Of a stretch of DNA of 64,000 bases, positions 41,438 to 54,654 are shown in pieces; positions within the stretch are counted from its first letter, which is position 1, and each line of letters opens with the position of its first letter. The DNA lies in the NCBI RefSeq assembly GCF_907165205.1, contig NC_058193.1, positions 8,246,001 to 8,310,000 of the forward strand, given 5' to 3'. The position numbers and the translations under genes are program-made. The stretch comes from Coccinella septempunctata (Eukaryota; Arthropoda; Insecta; Coleoptera; Coccinellidae). The notes under the pieces are model-generated. The model saw only the letters and a program-made list of their open reading frames with translations, did no database searches and was not told the DNA's origin.

Positions 41438-43074
41438 ACGAAAGAAAGCACTTCAGTAACCCGATCCATGCTGAAAACAGTGTTCGTCAAAGATTGCAAG
41501 ATAACTGAAAAAGAAACAAATAATATCACGAGACAGTGAATATATTTAATGTTCCCTTACAATCCAAGCTCGTAGGAATAGAAGAAATTTCTGAAAACGA
41601 TCTTGGGATAAGGGAATTTCAAATGGAAGAAATCCTGAGCAAATGTATGCTTCTGGAAAAATCAGAGTTACGGAGGATATGCATAGAACTGATTCATGGT
41701 CATCAGTAAAATGAAAAATTGATAAAAAAAATAATAATTATCCTTCAAAATACATCCGACATCTTAAGAATTCATTAATTTATTTACCTCTATCTACAGC
41801 TATAAGCATTCATTTTACTAGTGGGTCCGAAAACTTGTTATATATAGTCCTGATGACACTTCTACCATATAGCATAGTAAATAATATCTACCCTAGAAAT
41901 AATTTAAATGGAAAACTAGGTTTGCCGGGTCAGCTAGTTATTAATTAATAAAATTGTCAGTCAGCCATTCCGTAGAACAAAGCCTGTCAGTCAGTGGATA
42001 AGAAATTAAATTTTTTTCGCTCTCTATAATCATCTATAATCATTCAAAGTAACACATTTATTTTAACAAGGCACATCCGTGTCGCAATATATTGTGCCTT
42101 GAAATCTCAGAAATAAAATTCGTTCGAAATCAACTGTGTACTCAATGAACTCAGGTATACGCACAGGTAGGAACTCATTGATTTTCAAACATTTTTGACT
42201 AATATTTATTAGTTAAGATAACAAGCTATAAATAATCATCAAATAATTCAGCATCTGAATCTTCCATATCATTATTCTCACTACGTGATCTGAGGCATCA
42301 AGCTCGGGTGTTGCAGAATCTAAAAAATAAATAAATTTGTGGTTGTTTAATTCAGATAAAGATATTTCTATACCTGTATTTCTTTGTAAAGGTTGAATTA
42401 TAAATAACATCCTGTAGAAGTTCTGCTGAATGATCGCCTTTGAACCAATCAAAATCACATTTTTTCTCATCAACCAATTTCCAGTATTAGTCATCAGTAG
42501 GAGATAGCTCCGTTGGAATTTGAGGGTGAGCATTCCGCCAAATATTTGTAATGAAGCTCTTAAGAACTGCTGCATCAATTCTGATTGGCATGGTAGCATA
42601 CTCGAGCCATCTACATTCCTTATTTTAATTTTAAAAAGATCGTTTGTGGTGCTAAGACATTTATACGAAAATGAAAGGAATCTTGCCTCGTCAATTGATT
42701 CTATTTTTTCCTTCAGTCATCATCAAGTCTTAGAATGAGTTTGGATGAAGGCTTTATAATTCATTTTTTTTCTCTTTTTCTGCTCTGTTTCTTTGTTTCA
42801 GATATTATTTCGAAATGGAAAGAGGATAAAGAAATTTTCATGTCAATGGAAAGGAAGCCCTTCAGTATTTAAAGCTTATTCTGTAAACAAATTCGACATC
42901 ACTACACTACTCACGGGGAGACAGGGTTTTTTACTGAGGTTTTTCCCTAAGCTCTTGTATCATACTCCAAATTGTATGGTACCCCGTTACACTAACCTTT
43001 GGTGAAACTCATACATATGCTATATTGTTTGATAACTAAAAATGTATTGCTGACATTCAAAAGAATATATATAT
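41438..43074. other. Non-coding and unrecognised coding-like remnants
   Basis: A repeat terminus matching 29660-29722 lies at 41880-41938. On the minus strand, 42610-42370 reads as a coding-like piece (MPIRIDAAVLKSFITNIWRN, a stop, then DWFKGDHSAELLQDVIYNS) followed by a GTATAG..TTTTTTAG intron-like gap and an acidic C-terminus. Its family is not recognised and it is broken. The rest shows nothing. Confidence 0.35.
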
Positions 43075-43206
43075 ATAAGATTATTTCAGGATGAGTTGAT
43101 TAAAAGCACAACTGAGTTTCTCTGTAAAAGAGATTTTTGTTTTTATTATTTACATAATTCATTTGATATAACATTATGTACAAAATCTTACCTGTAAAAG
43201 AGAAAC
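43075..43206 (-). repeat. Outer part of the split 3' LTR
   Basis: Matches 63020-63153 at nearly every base, from ATAAGATTATTTCAGG to GTAAAAGAGAAAC, and stops exactly where the I-type LINE begins. The other half continues at 57843. Confidence 0.88.
43194..43206. repeat. 13-bp target-site duplication of the I-type LINE (left copy)
   Basis: GTAAAAGAGAAAC here is repeated at 57843-57855. In the intact 5' LTR the same word occurs once at this place, so it is a genuine target duplication. Confidence 0.85.
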
Positions 43207-43417
43207 CATTCGGAGGTTAACCGTTGTCTGAGACACGTGCTTCCCGTGTTTTCTGGATAATTTTGTTGACTGTTCGAGTAATTTCTAACAGAGTTTAACT
43301 TCTAAATAGATACTAACTTTGTGTTGTATAAAAGAAACTAAAGGTAGGCAATTTGGGGTTTATTTCCGTTAAACTGAGAACAGTTTTGAAAATCTATCTC
43401 TCATAACCTATCTTATC

Positions 43418-44998
43418 ATGGATTGGTCTCCAGGGGGGTCCATAGACCCCCCGCCTACGCCACTGTCTCTACGATTATGCACATATCTAACTCCTAAATC
43501 ACAGCATACGGTAAATCACCTATTTTCGAACAGTAGAAAGAACAATAGTGACTATTCCCCAGCTGATGTGTCCCTATTGGTAAGAGAGGTGGATGCTGTC
43601 CAATCTATATTTCAGGAAGACCAAGAAATGCTTAATGAAGCTATTCTTATTTCGCAATCCCTCTCCCAACTACTTAATCAGTCAAAAACTCGAAAAAATT
43701 CTTCTAAATCCAAGATTATTCATAAATACTGCTCTTCCGACGTCGGGCCCTTTATTATTATAATGGAATCCCAATCTTCTGAAAATTTAGGCAATATCCA
43801 CCCTATGAACCTCGCTAAAAAATTGGCCTCTTTGAATATAAAAGGTATAAAAGAAATAGCAAAGAAAGGAAAAAAAGAATTTCCATTTCTTTTGAGTCAC
43901 CCGACTTAGCAAACAATTTTATAGCGGAAAACCCGTTCTCCAATGATTCTGACGTAGACGTCTTTATTCCTTCTCGAATGGTTTCTAGTAGAGGGGTAAT
44001 AAGAAATGTCGGCCCCGAAATCACTTCTGAAGACATAATCAAACATGCCAATTCAAGAATCAAAATTCTAGATGCCCGGGCACTTAACAGACGTGTTTCT
44101 AAAGAAGGTGTCATATCCTATGTCCCATCTAATACCTGGCTAGTGACATTTCAGGGAAAAAAATCTTCCAGATAAAATTTCTCTATGGGGATGTGTTAGA
44201 AACGTTTATTTGTACGTAGGCCCAGTAGTCCAATGCTACAATTGTTTACGATATGGACACACCAAACCCAACTGTCATAACTCCTCCGAAAATAAACGAT
44301 GCAGAAACTGCTCGGAAAAACATGACGAGAATGATTGCCCCAACCCAAGTAATCCCAAATGTTTATTTTGCACGGGAAATCATGCTTCCACCGACCGCAC
44401 ATGTCCCGAATATTCACGACAAAAACAGATTAACCATCTAATCGCTCTAGAAAATATCTCTCATTTCGAGGCAGTCAAATTGGTCCCCAAAAATTATAAT
44501 CATAATTCTCCCTCCCACGATCACTCAAACCCTGACCACCTTAGGCCACAACTGTTCCCTAGGCTTCCTTCTATAACGTCAAAGAACGACTCCAATATAA
44601 TAACAGTTCAGAACCGTAGATCGCTACTACAATCCAAAACTACCAATAAGCTAACCTACTCCTCAGCTCTAAAAAGGAAGAAAGGCCCTACGTCTCCTGG
44701 CTATGATAGAGATTTTCATAACTCAGAAATATTCAGTTTCTCACTTCCCCTTTCTCCAATTAGAAATACTAATCAAGGTTCTCAACAGCATCTCCCTCCC
44801 CAACATAACAAATCTTCTCCAATGACCTCTCTTTCAGATGAAGAGATAATCACTTTGATAACATCCCACATTGAAAATAATAGAAACTCAGATTTATTAA
44901 AGAGTCTTTCGGTTTTGATCAACAACAATCTAACTTCGTCATCATCAGAGAATGTTAACAAGCCCCCCAATTCCTCCTCCTCCCTTCCCACTGAATAA
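43418..44998 (+). pseudogene. ORF1 (gag-like, three CCHC zinc knuckles) of the I-type LINE
   Basis: The N-terminal part (43418-43890) is polar. The middle part (43920-44165) contains VGPEITSEDIIKHANSRIKI, an RRM-like segment. The C-terminal part starts at about 44185 and holds VQCYNCLRYGHTKPNC, CRNCSEKHDENDC and CLFCTGNHASTDRTC. The three parts lie in alternating frames (shifts near 43890-43915 and in the A-run near 44158). The last part is open to 44998 with a Ser/Asn-rich tail. Confidence 0.8.
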
Positions 44999-45074
44999 AT
45001 CTCCCGCTATCTAAGGTTCTCTTCATCAGTGATCTTAGTTAAAGTTTATTAAAAAAAAAAAACTACCGACTTCA

Positions 45075-45770
45075 TGGTTACTATAATACAATGGAATATT
45101 AGATCTGTTTTCTCAAATATAGATAATCTAAGATTCCTGATGGAAGAGAACCTACCGTGGTCCTCCTGACGGAGACTTGGCTCAAAGAGACTCATAGCCT
45201 GAAAATAGCGGGCTACAACATCCTCAGACAAGATCGAATGAATCAGATTGGAGGAGGCATTGTCTCTTTCATTGGGAACAATCTGGCTTTCGCTGAGATT
45301 CCCTTCCGTCTGTCGTCCTGCCCTGGTTCCGTTCAGATACAGGGTTTTATAATCACAACTTCAACCTCACAGTTGTTAATATCTATTGCCCTCCAAGTGT
45401 TGTTCTGCCCCTATCCTTCTGGGACGAACTATTAACTGTTATTTCATCTCCATTCATCATCAGTGGGGACTTGAATGCCCAGAATCCTAACTGGGGTTCC
45501 GGCTTTTTCACACAAAATGGTAAGATTCTGGAGGAGCTGCTGCTTCTTAATGATTTATGTATCTTGAATGATGGCACCCCCACTAGAATAACTCCTCCGA
45601 ACGCGAATCCAAGCGCTCCTGACATAACCCTGTGTTCTAGCGATATAGGGTTGATCTCCTTGTGGAAGGTTATCCCATATCCAGGACGAAGTGACCATTT
45701 GTCAACTTTGACTTCCATTGGCATGGGTTCCCAAATTCCCCCACATATCAGTTTTCTCCACTAGAAAGTA
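45075..45770 (+). pseudogene. AP-endonuclease domain of the I-type LINE ORF2
   Basis: Starts MVTIIQWNIRSVFSN and continues after a shift with VVLLTETWLKE (metal-binding Glu), then SGDLNAQNPNWG and RSDHLS, the catalytic Asp/Asn and Ser-Asp-His motifs. Frameshifts at about 45160, 45430 and 45730 break the domain into pieces. Confidence 0.8.
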
Positions 45771-47770
45771 TTGCATAGGAAGAGCGGATTGGTCCAAATA
45801 TCAGCAAGTAATCATTGACGGTATGGAGTCACAGACTCCCAGATCCCTGCAGGAGTTCAGAGATCGAGTGTTGGAGGCGGCTGAACATTCTATCCCTAGA
45901 AAACATCAACCCCGCCATTCTTCTTATAGAAAACCATGGTGGAATGAAGACCTCTCTGCCCTCGTTAAAAAAAGATCGCAGGCGTTTAAGGCATACCTTG
46001 AGGATCCATCCATAGAGCAATTTCTACGAGCAAAAAATATCCAAGCGCTATCGAGGAACAAAATCCGACAAACCAAAAAAGACTCCTTTAGATCTTTCTG
46101 CGAAAATTTGTCCCCTCAAAATACAAAAAAATTATGGTCCGACGTCAAAAAATTTAAATTAGGTTGTCGACTCCCAGTTATACCGGTCTCCTCCCCCTCC
46201 TGTGGTCAGGAAATTCTCGAAAGACTGTGTCCATCCGGGCCCGTAATCCTTCAGCGACCTCCTCCACCCAGAATTCATCGACCTCTGTCTTTCCCTCCAA
46301 TTACGTTGGATGAAGTATCTTCCTGTATCAGGTCAAAAAAGGATTCTGCCCCAGGATTGGATGGTATCACTTACAGCATGTTGAATTACCTTCCCCTTCA
46401 GGCCAAACAACTTCTTACCAATCTTCTGAACGATCTGCTCACATCCCCCTCAGTTTGCCCATCGCTCACTGAAGTGCTAGTTATCCCCATCTGCAAACCT
46501 AAGAAGGACCCTAATGATCCGCTTAGTTACAGACCGATAGCACTGACTTCTTGTCTTCTGAAGATCCTTGAATCCCTGGTGGCTGTGAGAATAGAGAAAC
46601 TTTACGAAACATTCAACGATCCTCGCGATTTACAATTTGGGTTCCGCAAAGGAAAATCAACTAATGACGCTCTATCCCTATTGATTTCGTCCATCTACTT
46701 CTCATTCAACCGTAATGAAGTCGTCTTAGTGGTTTTCCTAGACATCAAACAGGCATATGATTCTATCCAGTTTCATCTCTTGGAAGACTCGTTGCTGTCC
46801 ATCGGGGTTCCTCGACCTGTGATAGAGCTGCTTAGATCCGTGTTCGTCAATAGAAAGATATTTCTACTGGACCCATATTCTAAAAAAACTCTAGGTCCCA
46901 AACATTCCAACCTGGGCATATCTCAAGGCGCCCCAGAGAGTCCAGTTCTATTCAATGTCTTCGTCAGAGACTTGCATTTATGTGTTAACATTCCTGGTGT
47001 GACGGTTCTGAAATATGCTGATGATACCACGCTTGTAGTCTCGGCCCCCGATTTCTCTACAGCTTATCAAAAAATGACTCAGGCTTTATCTTCGGTTGAG
47101 AGGTGGGCCTCCTCCAAACAATTTCAACTCTCTCCAAACAAAACAATCGCTCTCTGCTGCCATAAGACAGCGAAGTTGAACTCCAACCCACCCCTAAAAT
47201 TGTGTGGGGCTGATATTCCGTGGGTCGAACAGGCAAAATATTTGGGAGTTACCATCCATCAAAACCTGAAATGGAACACGCATATTGAAAGAATGTGTGC
47301 CGGAGCTTCCCAAGGAATTAATTTGATGAAGTCGTTGTGCAGAACATGGTGGGGCTCTCAGCCTGAAACGCTGTTGCTGTTGTATAGGGCCATGGTTCGT
47401 CCATATCTCGATTATGGTTGTTCATATTATGGGAATTGCCCTAAGACCCTCATGACCAGGATGGATCGGGTGCAGTACGCTGCGCTGCGAGTTGCTATGG
47501 GTTACATGAGATCCACTCCTATTCCCATCATTCTGGCCGAATCTAGGGAGTTACTGCTCAAATTCCGTAGAACCTGGTTGGCGATCAAATTTCTATCCAA
47601 ACTAGCTAAGATCACGAACAACCCGGTCCTTCTGAAAATCAAATCCTTGGAACCCTGGATGGGCCGTGGTAATCCCCCTCCTCTTGTTGAAGCCTTGCCT
47701 CTGCTGACTGATGGTGATGGATATTATTCCTCTCCTCACCTTCCTTGCTTCACTCATGATTTGTCGGTGC
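45718..47770 (+). pseudogene. Reverse transcriptase of the I-type LINE ORF2
   Basis: A long uninterrupted frame with APGLDGITYSML, YRPIALTSCLLKILE, VVFLDIKQAYDSIQ, GISQGAPESPVLFNV and the active site LKYADDTTLVV (about 47010). The thumb region follows to FTHDLSVHN near 47765, where the RTE-type LINE is inserted. The frame runs into the insertion and stops at 47818. The catalytic residues are intact. Confidence 0.85.
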
Positions 47771-47771
47771 A

Positions 47772-50740
47772 CAATATGCGGATAACTCCGCCTGGGGTAG
47801 TTGGTGGGTGGGTTGAGTAGCTTACCAATTATCACTGCCGGTCACAAGCCCGGATAAAGGAGGAGGGTTGTAACGATGGGTTAGCAACCCATCTTATGTG
47901 AAAAAACTAGAGTGCTAAAAGTTTCGATCAATTGCCTCGGAATCAGGATGGATATAAATTACGACGAAAACTGCATAAAAGGACTTTGAGATTGGCTACA
48001 TGGAACATTCAAGGGATTAGAACGAAACAAGCAGAAGTTTTTGAAGAATTGAGGAAGAGTAGCGTAGATATTTGTGACCTCACAGAAACAAAGAAAAAGG
48101 GAAGAGGGAATGAAATAATCGGAGAATACATTCATTTCTACAGTGGTGTTGACAAAGGTGAAAGAGCCAGAAGTGGAGTTTCAATTGCTGTTCATAAGAA
48201 GCTTAGAAATCATATAAAAAGCTGGGAAGAAATAAATGACCGAATAATAACATTGGAGATAGAGAAGAATGGAGAGAACATCATAATAATAGGAGTATAC
48301 TCTCCAACCGACGATGCAATGGTTGGTATAAAAGAAAATTTTTACAAAGATCTATCTGATATATTGGAGGACGTTGAGGGTGATAAGGAGGTGTGCTTGC
48401 TCGGAGACTTCAATGCTAGAGTCGGAAAATCAGACAACGACGATGTCATCGGAAAATATGGAGAGGACAGGGAAAATAATAACGGTCAGCGACTGAAAGA
48501 ACTATGTCGAGCTCTCTTTGAAAGTTATGAATGGCTTCTTCCCACATAAAGACATACACAAGTTTACATGGGTTCAGCCCACTAAAGGATTGAGATCAAT
48601 ATTAGACTACCTGATCCAGCGACAACATTCTAGGTTGAAAACTAATGACGTGAGGGCATATCGTGGGGCGGAATGCGGATCTGATCACTACTTACTGATA
48701 GCCAAAATAATCGTGAACTTCAGAAACACCAGTGCCTCGAAGTTAGAGAACAATGATGAATATAAAAATTTTGATACAAAAAGGTATAAACTCGGGAGTC
48801 TTAAGCATGAGTCGACACAGTTCCTTTATAAGATCAGATTGGCTGGGAAACTCCAAATAATAGATGAGTATACAGATGTCGACACCAAGTATCAATTATT
48901 AAACAACTGCATACATCAAGCAGCAAGTGAGGCTTTGGGATACGAGGAGATTTTGGATAGCCAAAGCCACCAGCCAGAATGGTGGTCAGAAGAAATTAAG
49001 ACCCTGATTGAAGAGAAGAAGAAAGCGTATCAGAGGTGGATGCTTACAAATCATCCCCAAGATCGTAATACGTATAGGCAGTACAACAGGGCAGTTAAAA
49101 ATATGGTCGCGAAGGGAAACTAGGAGAAGCAACTTGATTGGAATGGAAGAGTGGCGAGAATATTATAGAACACTGTTAACCGAAAATAGAACGCAATTCA
49201 GTGAGCCAATAAGAGAAGTGGATCTGGATGAAGAAGTGGAAACAGAGGGGATAAGTTCAAAAGAGATCAAGGAAGCACTGAAAGACATGAAAGGTAATAA
49301 AGCTCCAGGACCTGGAAACATTCCTATCGAATTGCTGCAACGCGGACCAGATTGTTTGTTGGAGATATTAGCGGATATTTTCAACGCCTATTTACTGAAA
49401 GGGGTGAATCTTCCCTCAGATTGGAATCTGGGATATATCAGCTCAATATATAAAAAGGGAAGTAAAAAAGAGTGTAGCAATTATCTAGGGATAAGTGTAG
49501 GTTGTTCGATTGGAAGGTTATACAGTAGAATATTGAAGAAAAGGATTGAGTCTGAAATTGAAGAAATAGAAGAACGGCTTTCGCGCGGGACGGTCTTGCC
49601 TTGACAATTTGTTTACACTTCATCAAATAATAGAAAAGAGGAAAGCCCGGAATTTGTCCACACATCTCGTGTTCATAGATCTCGAAAAAGCCTACGATAC
49701 AGTGCCCTTGATCAAATTGTTGTAAAGCCTAACGAAGATTGGCCTGAGAGGAGTGTATATTCGTGCAATACAAAACATTTATAAGAACCTACAGAGCGCT
49801 GTTAAGATGGGAAAAAGGATATCAAAATCATTCAAAGTCACAAAGGGCCTGAAGCAGGGTTGTTGTCTCTCGCCAACTCTGTTCAAAATTTACATCCAAG
49901 AAGCCTTAGAAAATTGGAGACGAAAATGTTCCAAAATGGGAATAGAGATCGATGAATCCTGCTTAACAACTTTATTCTTTGGTGATGACCAGGTTATCAT
50001 TGCGAACTGTGAAGAAGATATCGACTATATGCTAAGAAAACTTAAGGAAGAGTACGAAAAATGGGGGCTGAACATAAATATGAAGAAAACAGAGTACTTG
50101 CATATAGGAGGAGAACAAGAAGAAGAAGACCCCAGCTTACAACTGCGAGAGATAAGATCGTGCAAAGAATACAAATACTTGGGAAGCATCATATCAAAAG
50201 AGGGAACATCGGATAACGACATAGCATATAGAGTTCAACAGGGGAAGAAATGCGTGCGAATATTAAATTCTCTACTTTGGTCCAGTCAGATAAGTTTGAA
50301 TACAAAGATGACAATTTACAGAGCGATTGTAGAGCCCATAATGACTTATGGATCAGAGTGCTGGCAGTTATCCGTAAAGAACAAGAGGAGCATCGATACT
50401 GTGGAGGTTGACTTTCTCAGAAGAGCAAATAGGGTGTCTAGATTGGAACATATACCAAATGCAGAGATAAGAAGAAGATCAAAGAGAGTTCACACCACCT
50501 CTGAACAAATAGAAACGAGACAGCTTATATGGTATGGACACGTAATGAGGATGGATAACACGAGATGGCCGAAGAGAGCTCTCAATTATGCACCAATAAA
50601 TAGAAGAAAGAAAGGAAGACCAGCAATATCATGGATGAAGGGCATAGAAAATACAATGAGAGATAGAGCAATAGCTGAGGATGAATGGAGGGATAGAAAA
50701 CGATGGCGATCGAAATGCGGGATGCGGCAGAGGCCGTAGG
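47772..50740 (+). pseudogene. RTE-type LINE inserted in the I-type LINE
   Basis: The 5' leader (47772-47930) contains CCCGGATAAAGGAGGAGGGT. Endonuclease spans 47932-48720: LATWNIQGIRTKQ, LLGDFNARVGK, GSDHYLL. RT spans 49200-50300: EALKDMKGNKAPG, FIDLEKAYDTVP, TKGLKQGCCLSPTLF. The active box is FFGDD, Gly replacing the usual Ala while both Asp are kept. The C-terminal part (LIWYGHVMRMDNTRWPKRAL) is typical of RTE-type proteins. Frame breaks lie near 48530, 49115, 49600 and 49723. The (TA)n that follows is taken as its tail. Confidence 0.82.
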
Positions 50741-50747
50741 ACCCCCG

Positions 50748-50749
<2 letters not shown>

Positions 50750-50832
<83 letters not shown>
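50750..50832. repeat. (TA)n microsatellite, left block
   Basis: About 41 uninterrupted TA units between the RTE-type LINE end (CCCGCT) and the TGCGTCC element. Long frames across it are artefacts of Tyr-Ile repeats. Confidence 0.95.
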
Positions 50833-50835
<3 letters not shown>

Positions 50836-50854
50836 CATCTGGCATACTTTATTG

Positions 50855-51130
50855 CGTCCTTTCAAAAAGCAACCTTATTGCGTCTCCCAGAAATACGCTA
50901 CCTAGGTGGAATCTGATCGAAGTATATTAATCTACGCAAAAAATTACGTAGTTTGGTCTTTTCAGATCTCAAATATCTTCATTAATAAAGAAGTTGATAT
51001 ACGCACATTATTGCGTCCTTTCATGGTCCTACCATTAGTGCGTCCGGCGTATATTTTGTTTTCATATGTAGCACAATGCTGCGTCCGAATTTTATTCAAT
51101 CTTTCACCATTAGCATGTTGTTGCGTCCAG
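50855..51130. promoter_or_regulatory. Left subterminal TGCGTCC array
   Basis: Six near-identical 7-8-mers (TTGCGTCC, TTGCGTCT, GTGCGTCC, CTGCGTCC) in one orientation within 270 bp. Arrays of a short motif near both ends are how some transposases (CACTA, Mutator, P types) recognise their termini. That role here is inference. Confidence 0.5.
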
Positions 51131-51644
51131 CGTAGTTGCCACATATGTTTTAGAATTTGGTACAGTAGGATTATTCGAACTCGATGACGTGATCGTATTA
51201 AACATTGGCTCGCTCCAGTTATTACAACTTTCATCTTTCAAAACACCTCTATATTTATGATGGCTATCATCCTTAGTTTGTGGACTGCTCACTTGGGGAA
51301 TCATATTTCAGAAAGTTTCAAACACTCTTTAAGTGTCTTTTTGTCAAGAAGAGCTTTAGTGATCATGTAATAATTTTAAAAACGTTGTATATTTCATTTT
51401 CGTTTTTTTTTGATAACAAATGAATGTGAGAAATTGATGCTCTGGAGATAACTTAAATTAGGAATGCATTAACTGCACAGTTGTTAGTTTATCCTACGTT
51501 TATCCTACGAACAATTTGGCAGTCTCTAGAGTCTCTACTCTAGAGTCTCTAGTCTAGAGTCTCTACTCTCTCAGGGTAGTTAAATGGACGGCAAATGAAA
51601 TTCTCGAGTTCGATAGAAGAGTTTGAATATGAATCGTAGCCTGC

Positions 51645-51790
51645 ATCCTAGCTCTTCGATATAAAGGACTCTCTTTGCTTATAGGAGGACGAAACCATTG
51701 AGCATATCCTCAGTGACTGCCCAGTGGCAGACAAGGTTCGCTCAGGCTGGTTCTAGGGGAACTCATGAACTACTCCTCCTCTGTTATCAC
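51645..51790 (+). pseudogene. LINE C-terminal Cys/His fragment
   Basis: EDETIEHILSDCPVADKV (about 51690-51745) is the end-of-protein zinc-like cluster of R1/I-type LINEs. Short and broken. Confidence 0.5.
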
Positions 51791-52835
51791 CTCTTCCCTT
51801 TGGAAGATGGCACTGGAGGTAGAAGTTTAGCTTTTTGAGCATGTTTGTGTGCCACAATAGACCGCTTTCATCGAATGCAGGAAGACAGGGGTTTCAAAGT
51901 TTGCAATACCAACATTATACACAAAAGTTGGAAATGGAATAAGATTATTGAGAGGTCAAGACCCACTCAAGGGAATAGTAGCTCATCATAAAATCAAAGT
52001 CAAAGAGCTGGAGTGCTTTGGAGAAGCTAATATCCGACATATGAATCGATCTTAAGCTAGTAGGAAAATCTATCACGCCAGCAGAACAAAAGATATTAGA
52101 AAGCCAGATTAGACAAGCAAAACTGAAGTTCATTCGTATATCATATGAGTAAACATATACTTTATATATTTCAAGAGATTGAAAGACCATGACTTGCTGT
52201 AAAAATCATCTTCTGCTTTTCTGGAGTCGGCTGAGCTGATGTCGGAAACGGGAGGATTTGTTCATCAAGATGGAGTGATACTAGATACTAGAATACTAGG
52301 TAGTATAAGAAGAATATAATGCAAGTGGTCACCTCAACATCTTGCAGGGCTAGCCGTGATCGACGAAAACTCTTATGCACATCTTGTCCGCTTGCAGAAT
52401 TCATACTTTATGATATATAGAGAGACACAATGCGAATTCCTTACTTCCATCTGTGAGAAGTGTATGGCATAGACAAAAAACCAAAGCTCTCATTTGTACC
52501 TCCAAAGACCAAAGCAATTTTTGAGAATGATAAAGCTCGCATATATTGCAATTAGGCTTTTTCAACAACTTGGCATATGCCAAGTTGTTGAAAGAGCGTG
52601 TATATACACGGAATAAAGCTCGATAAAGTTCTGCCAGAAAAAGAGCTCAAAGAATTTCTTGTGCTGTATTCCCTTCGCTGCCAAAAATAATGTGGTAGTG
52701 AACGAAGAACAGAAAAGTGAAAAATACAAAGGATCAATGTTCGAACAGGGGGCTTCATACCCAGGGCATAAAGTTTGAATGGTAAATCTGATTGAGGAAT
52801 TTTTAGATCTGAGAACTAATAACGTTACTGAATTG
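51791..52835. other. No feature recognised inside the TGCGTCC element
   Basis: AT-rich sequence with short frames only. An inverted repeat AACTTGGCATATGCCAAGTT lies at about 52566-52585, a short perfect palindrome. Confidence 0.35.
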
Positions 52836-52839
52836 GAGA

Positions 52840-53075
52840 TTATTCTGGCCTGCAGAACTCTGGCAGAATGAAGAACTATCTCAAGAACGTGGGGACAACA
52901 CCTGGTCTGTCACTAGGGCAAGAAAAGGGGTTCTGGACGTGACAATAGTCAACGCAGCTTCCAGAAGAAGTGTTAAAGCTTGGGAAATGGTGACCAAACC
53001 ATCAATCTCTGACCATAGGATAATCGAATATAAAATAACAGAAGAGGAACTGATCCACCATTAAGATCCATCTGA
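52840..53075 (+). pseudogene. R1-like LINE endonuclease fragment
   Basis: DNTWSVTRARKGVLDVTIVN through VTKPSISDHRIIEYKI matches the C-terminal half of R1-group endonucleases, including the Ser-Asp-His motif (about 53010). Flanking frames are broken. Confidence 0.55.
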
Positions 53076-53224
53076 AGCAAAACTTACAACAGTTCGAAAC
53101 TAATTGGCCAAACCTCTCGCATTACGATCTGGAACAAAAAATCGATCAGGGAATTTTAAAGGCCTTCCACTCAAGTTATCCACTCCCGGAAGTTTGAACA
53201 AGTGAGGATGCATCTAATTAATCC

Positions 53225-53680
53225 TATTCGTGCATGGTCTCATGCCGACGATTTTAAAATCTTTGGTGATATAGGCTCTATTGAAGACTGCGTTTCCTGC
53301 AGCGTGCTTTGTGGACTCATTCTTGATTTGGTGTGGCAGAAATCAACTAACATTGAGCATTTTTGAGTGCAATGTCGCCACGTACACCAGGAAAAAGAAC
53401 TATTTACTGTATAGTTATAGTCTTGATGGCAGCGTCCTGAGCAAAAAAACGGAGATAAAAGATCTTGGCGTTGTTTTGATCAAAGTTTTACATTTGTTCC
53501 TCATGTTAATCATTTACTTGGTACGAGGCCAAGATTGTCTGAATTCATCGTGCCTAATAGCAGATATTTTCTGATCCGGAAACCATGATTTTGCTGTTCC
53601 ATACATTTGTGACGAGTAAACTGGAGTTTGGATGCATTGCTTGGAACCGAATATACGATTGCCATACACATCACAATGAC
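53225..53680 (+). pseudogene. CR1/Jockey-type LINE RT fragment, first part
   Basis: ADDFKIFGDIGSIEDC (active-site Asp pair, about 53245), then LDSFLIWCGRNQLTLSIFEC-like sequence, TYTRKKNYLLYSYSLDGSVL and KTEIKDLGVVL, then LEFGCIAWNRIYDC near 53615-53650. Several shifts. The C-terminal part of probably the same element continues at 54415 beyond a MITE. Confidence 0.65.
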
Positions 53681-53756
53681 ATATATTCCGAGAGCTGGCG
53701 ACGAAAATCGGCAAAAGATTTGTAATGGATCATAATTAAATATGAGTTACTTTTGA

Positions 53757-54196
53757 TGGTGTATATGAATCAGCACCCACGCTAAAAGGTCAGGTAGTGG
53801 AACATCTGACGGCGACGCTCTTTGATTCATATAAAATTACAATATCCGTACTTTGGGGTGACTGCTGACTGCCTCTCTTCTATTGATATATGGTCTGAAT
53901 ATTTTATTCACAAATAATATATGATATTTGAGCAGTAAATGCAGTTTCAGCCAATACAATTCTTTTGAAACAACATCGTCAAGGCAGCAACTTATGTGGT
54001 GTACTGACACACCGCGTTTCACTAAAATGAGATCTGACCACTTTTTCAAGTTTTCTGTTCTATGAACTAGTGACAATTTTCAATCATTACAAAATACTTG
54101 TAGAGTGTGTTGTAATTTCATATACCTACATCAAAGCGCGTCGCCGCTAGGTGTTCCACTACCTGACCTTGAGAGTGGGTGCTGACTTATGTACAC
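53757..54196. mobile_element. 440-bp MITE
   Basis: Terminal inverted repeats of about 85 bp: GTATATGAATCAGCACCCAC.. with GGTCAGGTAGTGGAACA and GCGGCGACGC internally, and the partner ending GGGTGCTGACTTATGTACAC. The target duplication is not clear. It lies within the CR1/Jockey-type LINE remains and is the innermost insertion of this nest. Confidence 0.85.
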
Positions 54197-54414
54197 CCTC
54201 AATACTAAATCATATCAAATTATGCGCCAGTACAAAACTTTTGCCGAATTTCGTTGCCAGCTCTCGGACTAATGGAGGCTGTTCAGAGAAGTTTTTTCGA
54301 GTAAGATCAGGCTGTTTTGTTGAATAAATTCGGTGCAGTTAAGCTTGATGTCAGGAAGGGCGTTGTTTGTTTGAGGTTCCTTCATGGACCCTTGAATGGA
54401 ATATCTACTCGCTA

Positions 54415-54585
54415 GAGTAATATTTCATGTAGGATGCCCAAGTTCTAGACCCGTACGCTTGTTCAACCTTACTACGCTCAGAACAAATATATTGTTTCAG
54501 TCATCTGTGTACAATATGATTTGTTCTAAATTCAATCAGATCTCGCATCTCTGTGATATACACTTTGACAGACAGTCCTTATTAA
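54415..54585 (+). pseudogene. CR1/Jockey-type LINE RT C-terminus
   Basis: FHVGCPSSRPVRLFNLTTLR then TNILFQSSVYNMICSKFNQI is the characteristic end of CR1/Jockey-type proteins (VPR..RT..N pattern). Probably the continuation of 53225-53680. Confidence 0.6.
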
Positions 54586-54654
54586 TTAATATATTACAAG
54601 GACACTACATATATACAAGAGTTTACATAATTTGTAGAACTTTTTAATTTTTGT

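Noticed and set aside
50750..50832. Open frames of alternating Tyr-Ile across the (TA)n tracts (also 56488-56624)
   Set aside because: A (TA)n run is open in several frames by chance; these are not proteins.
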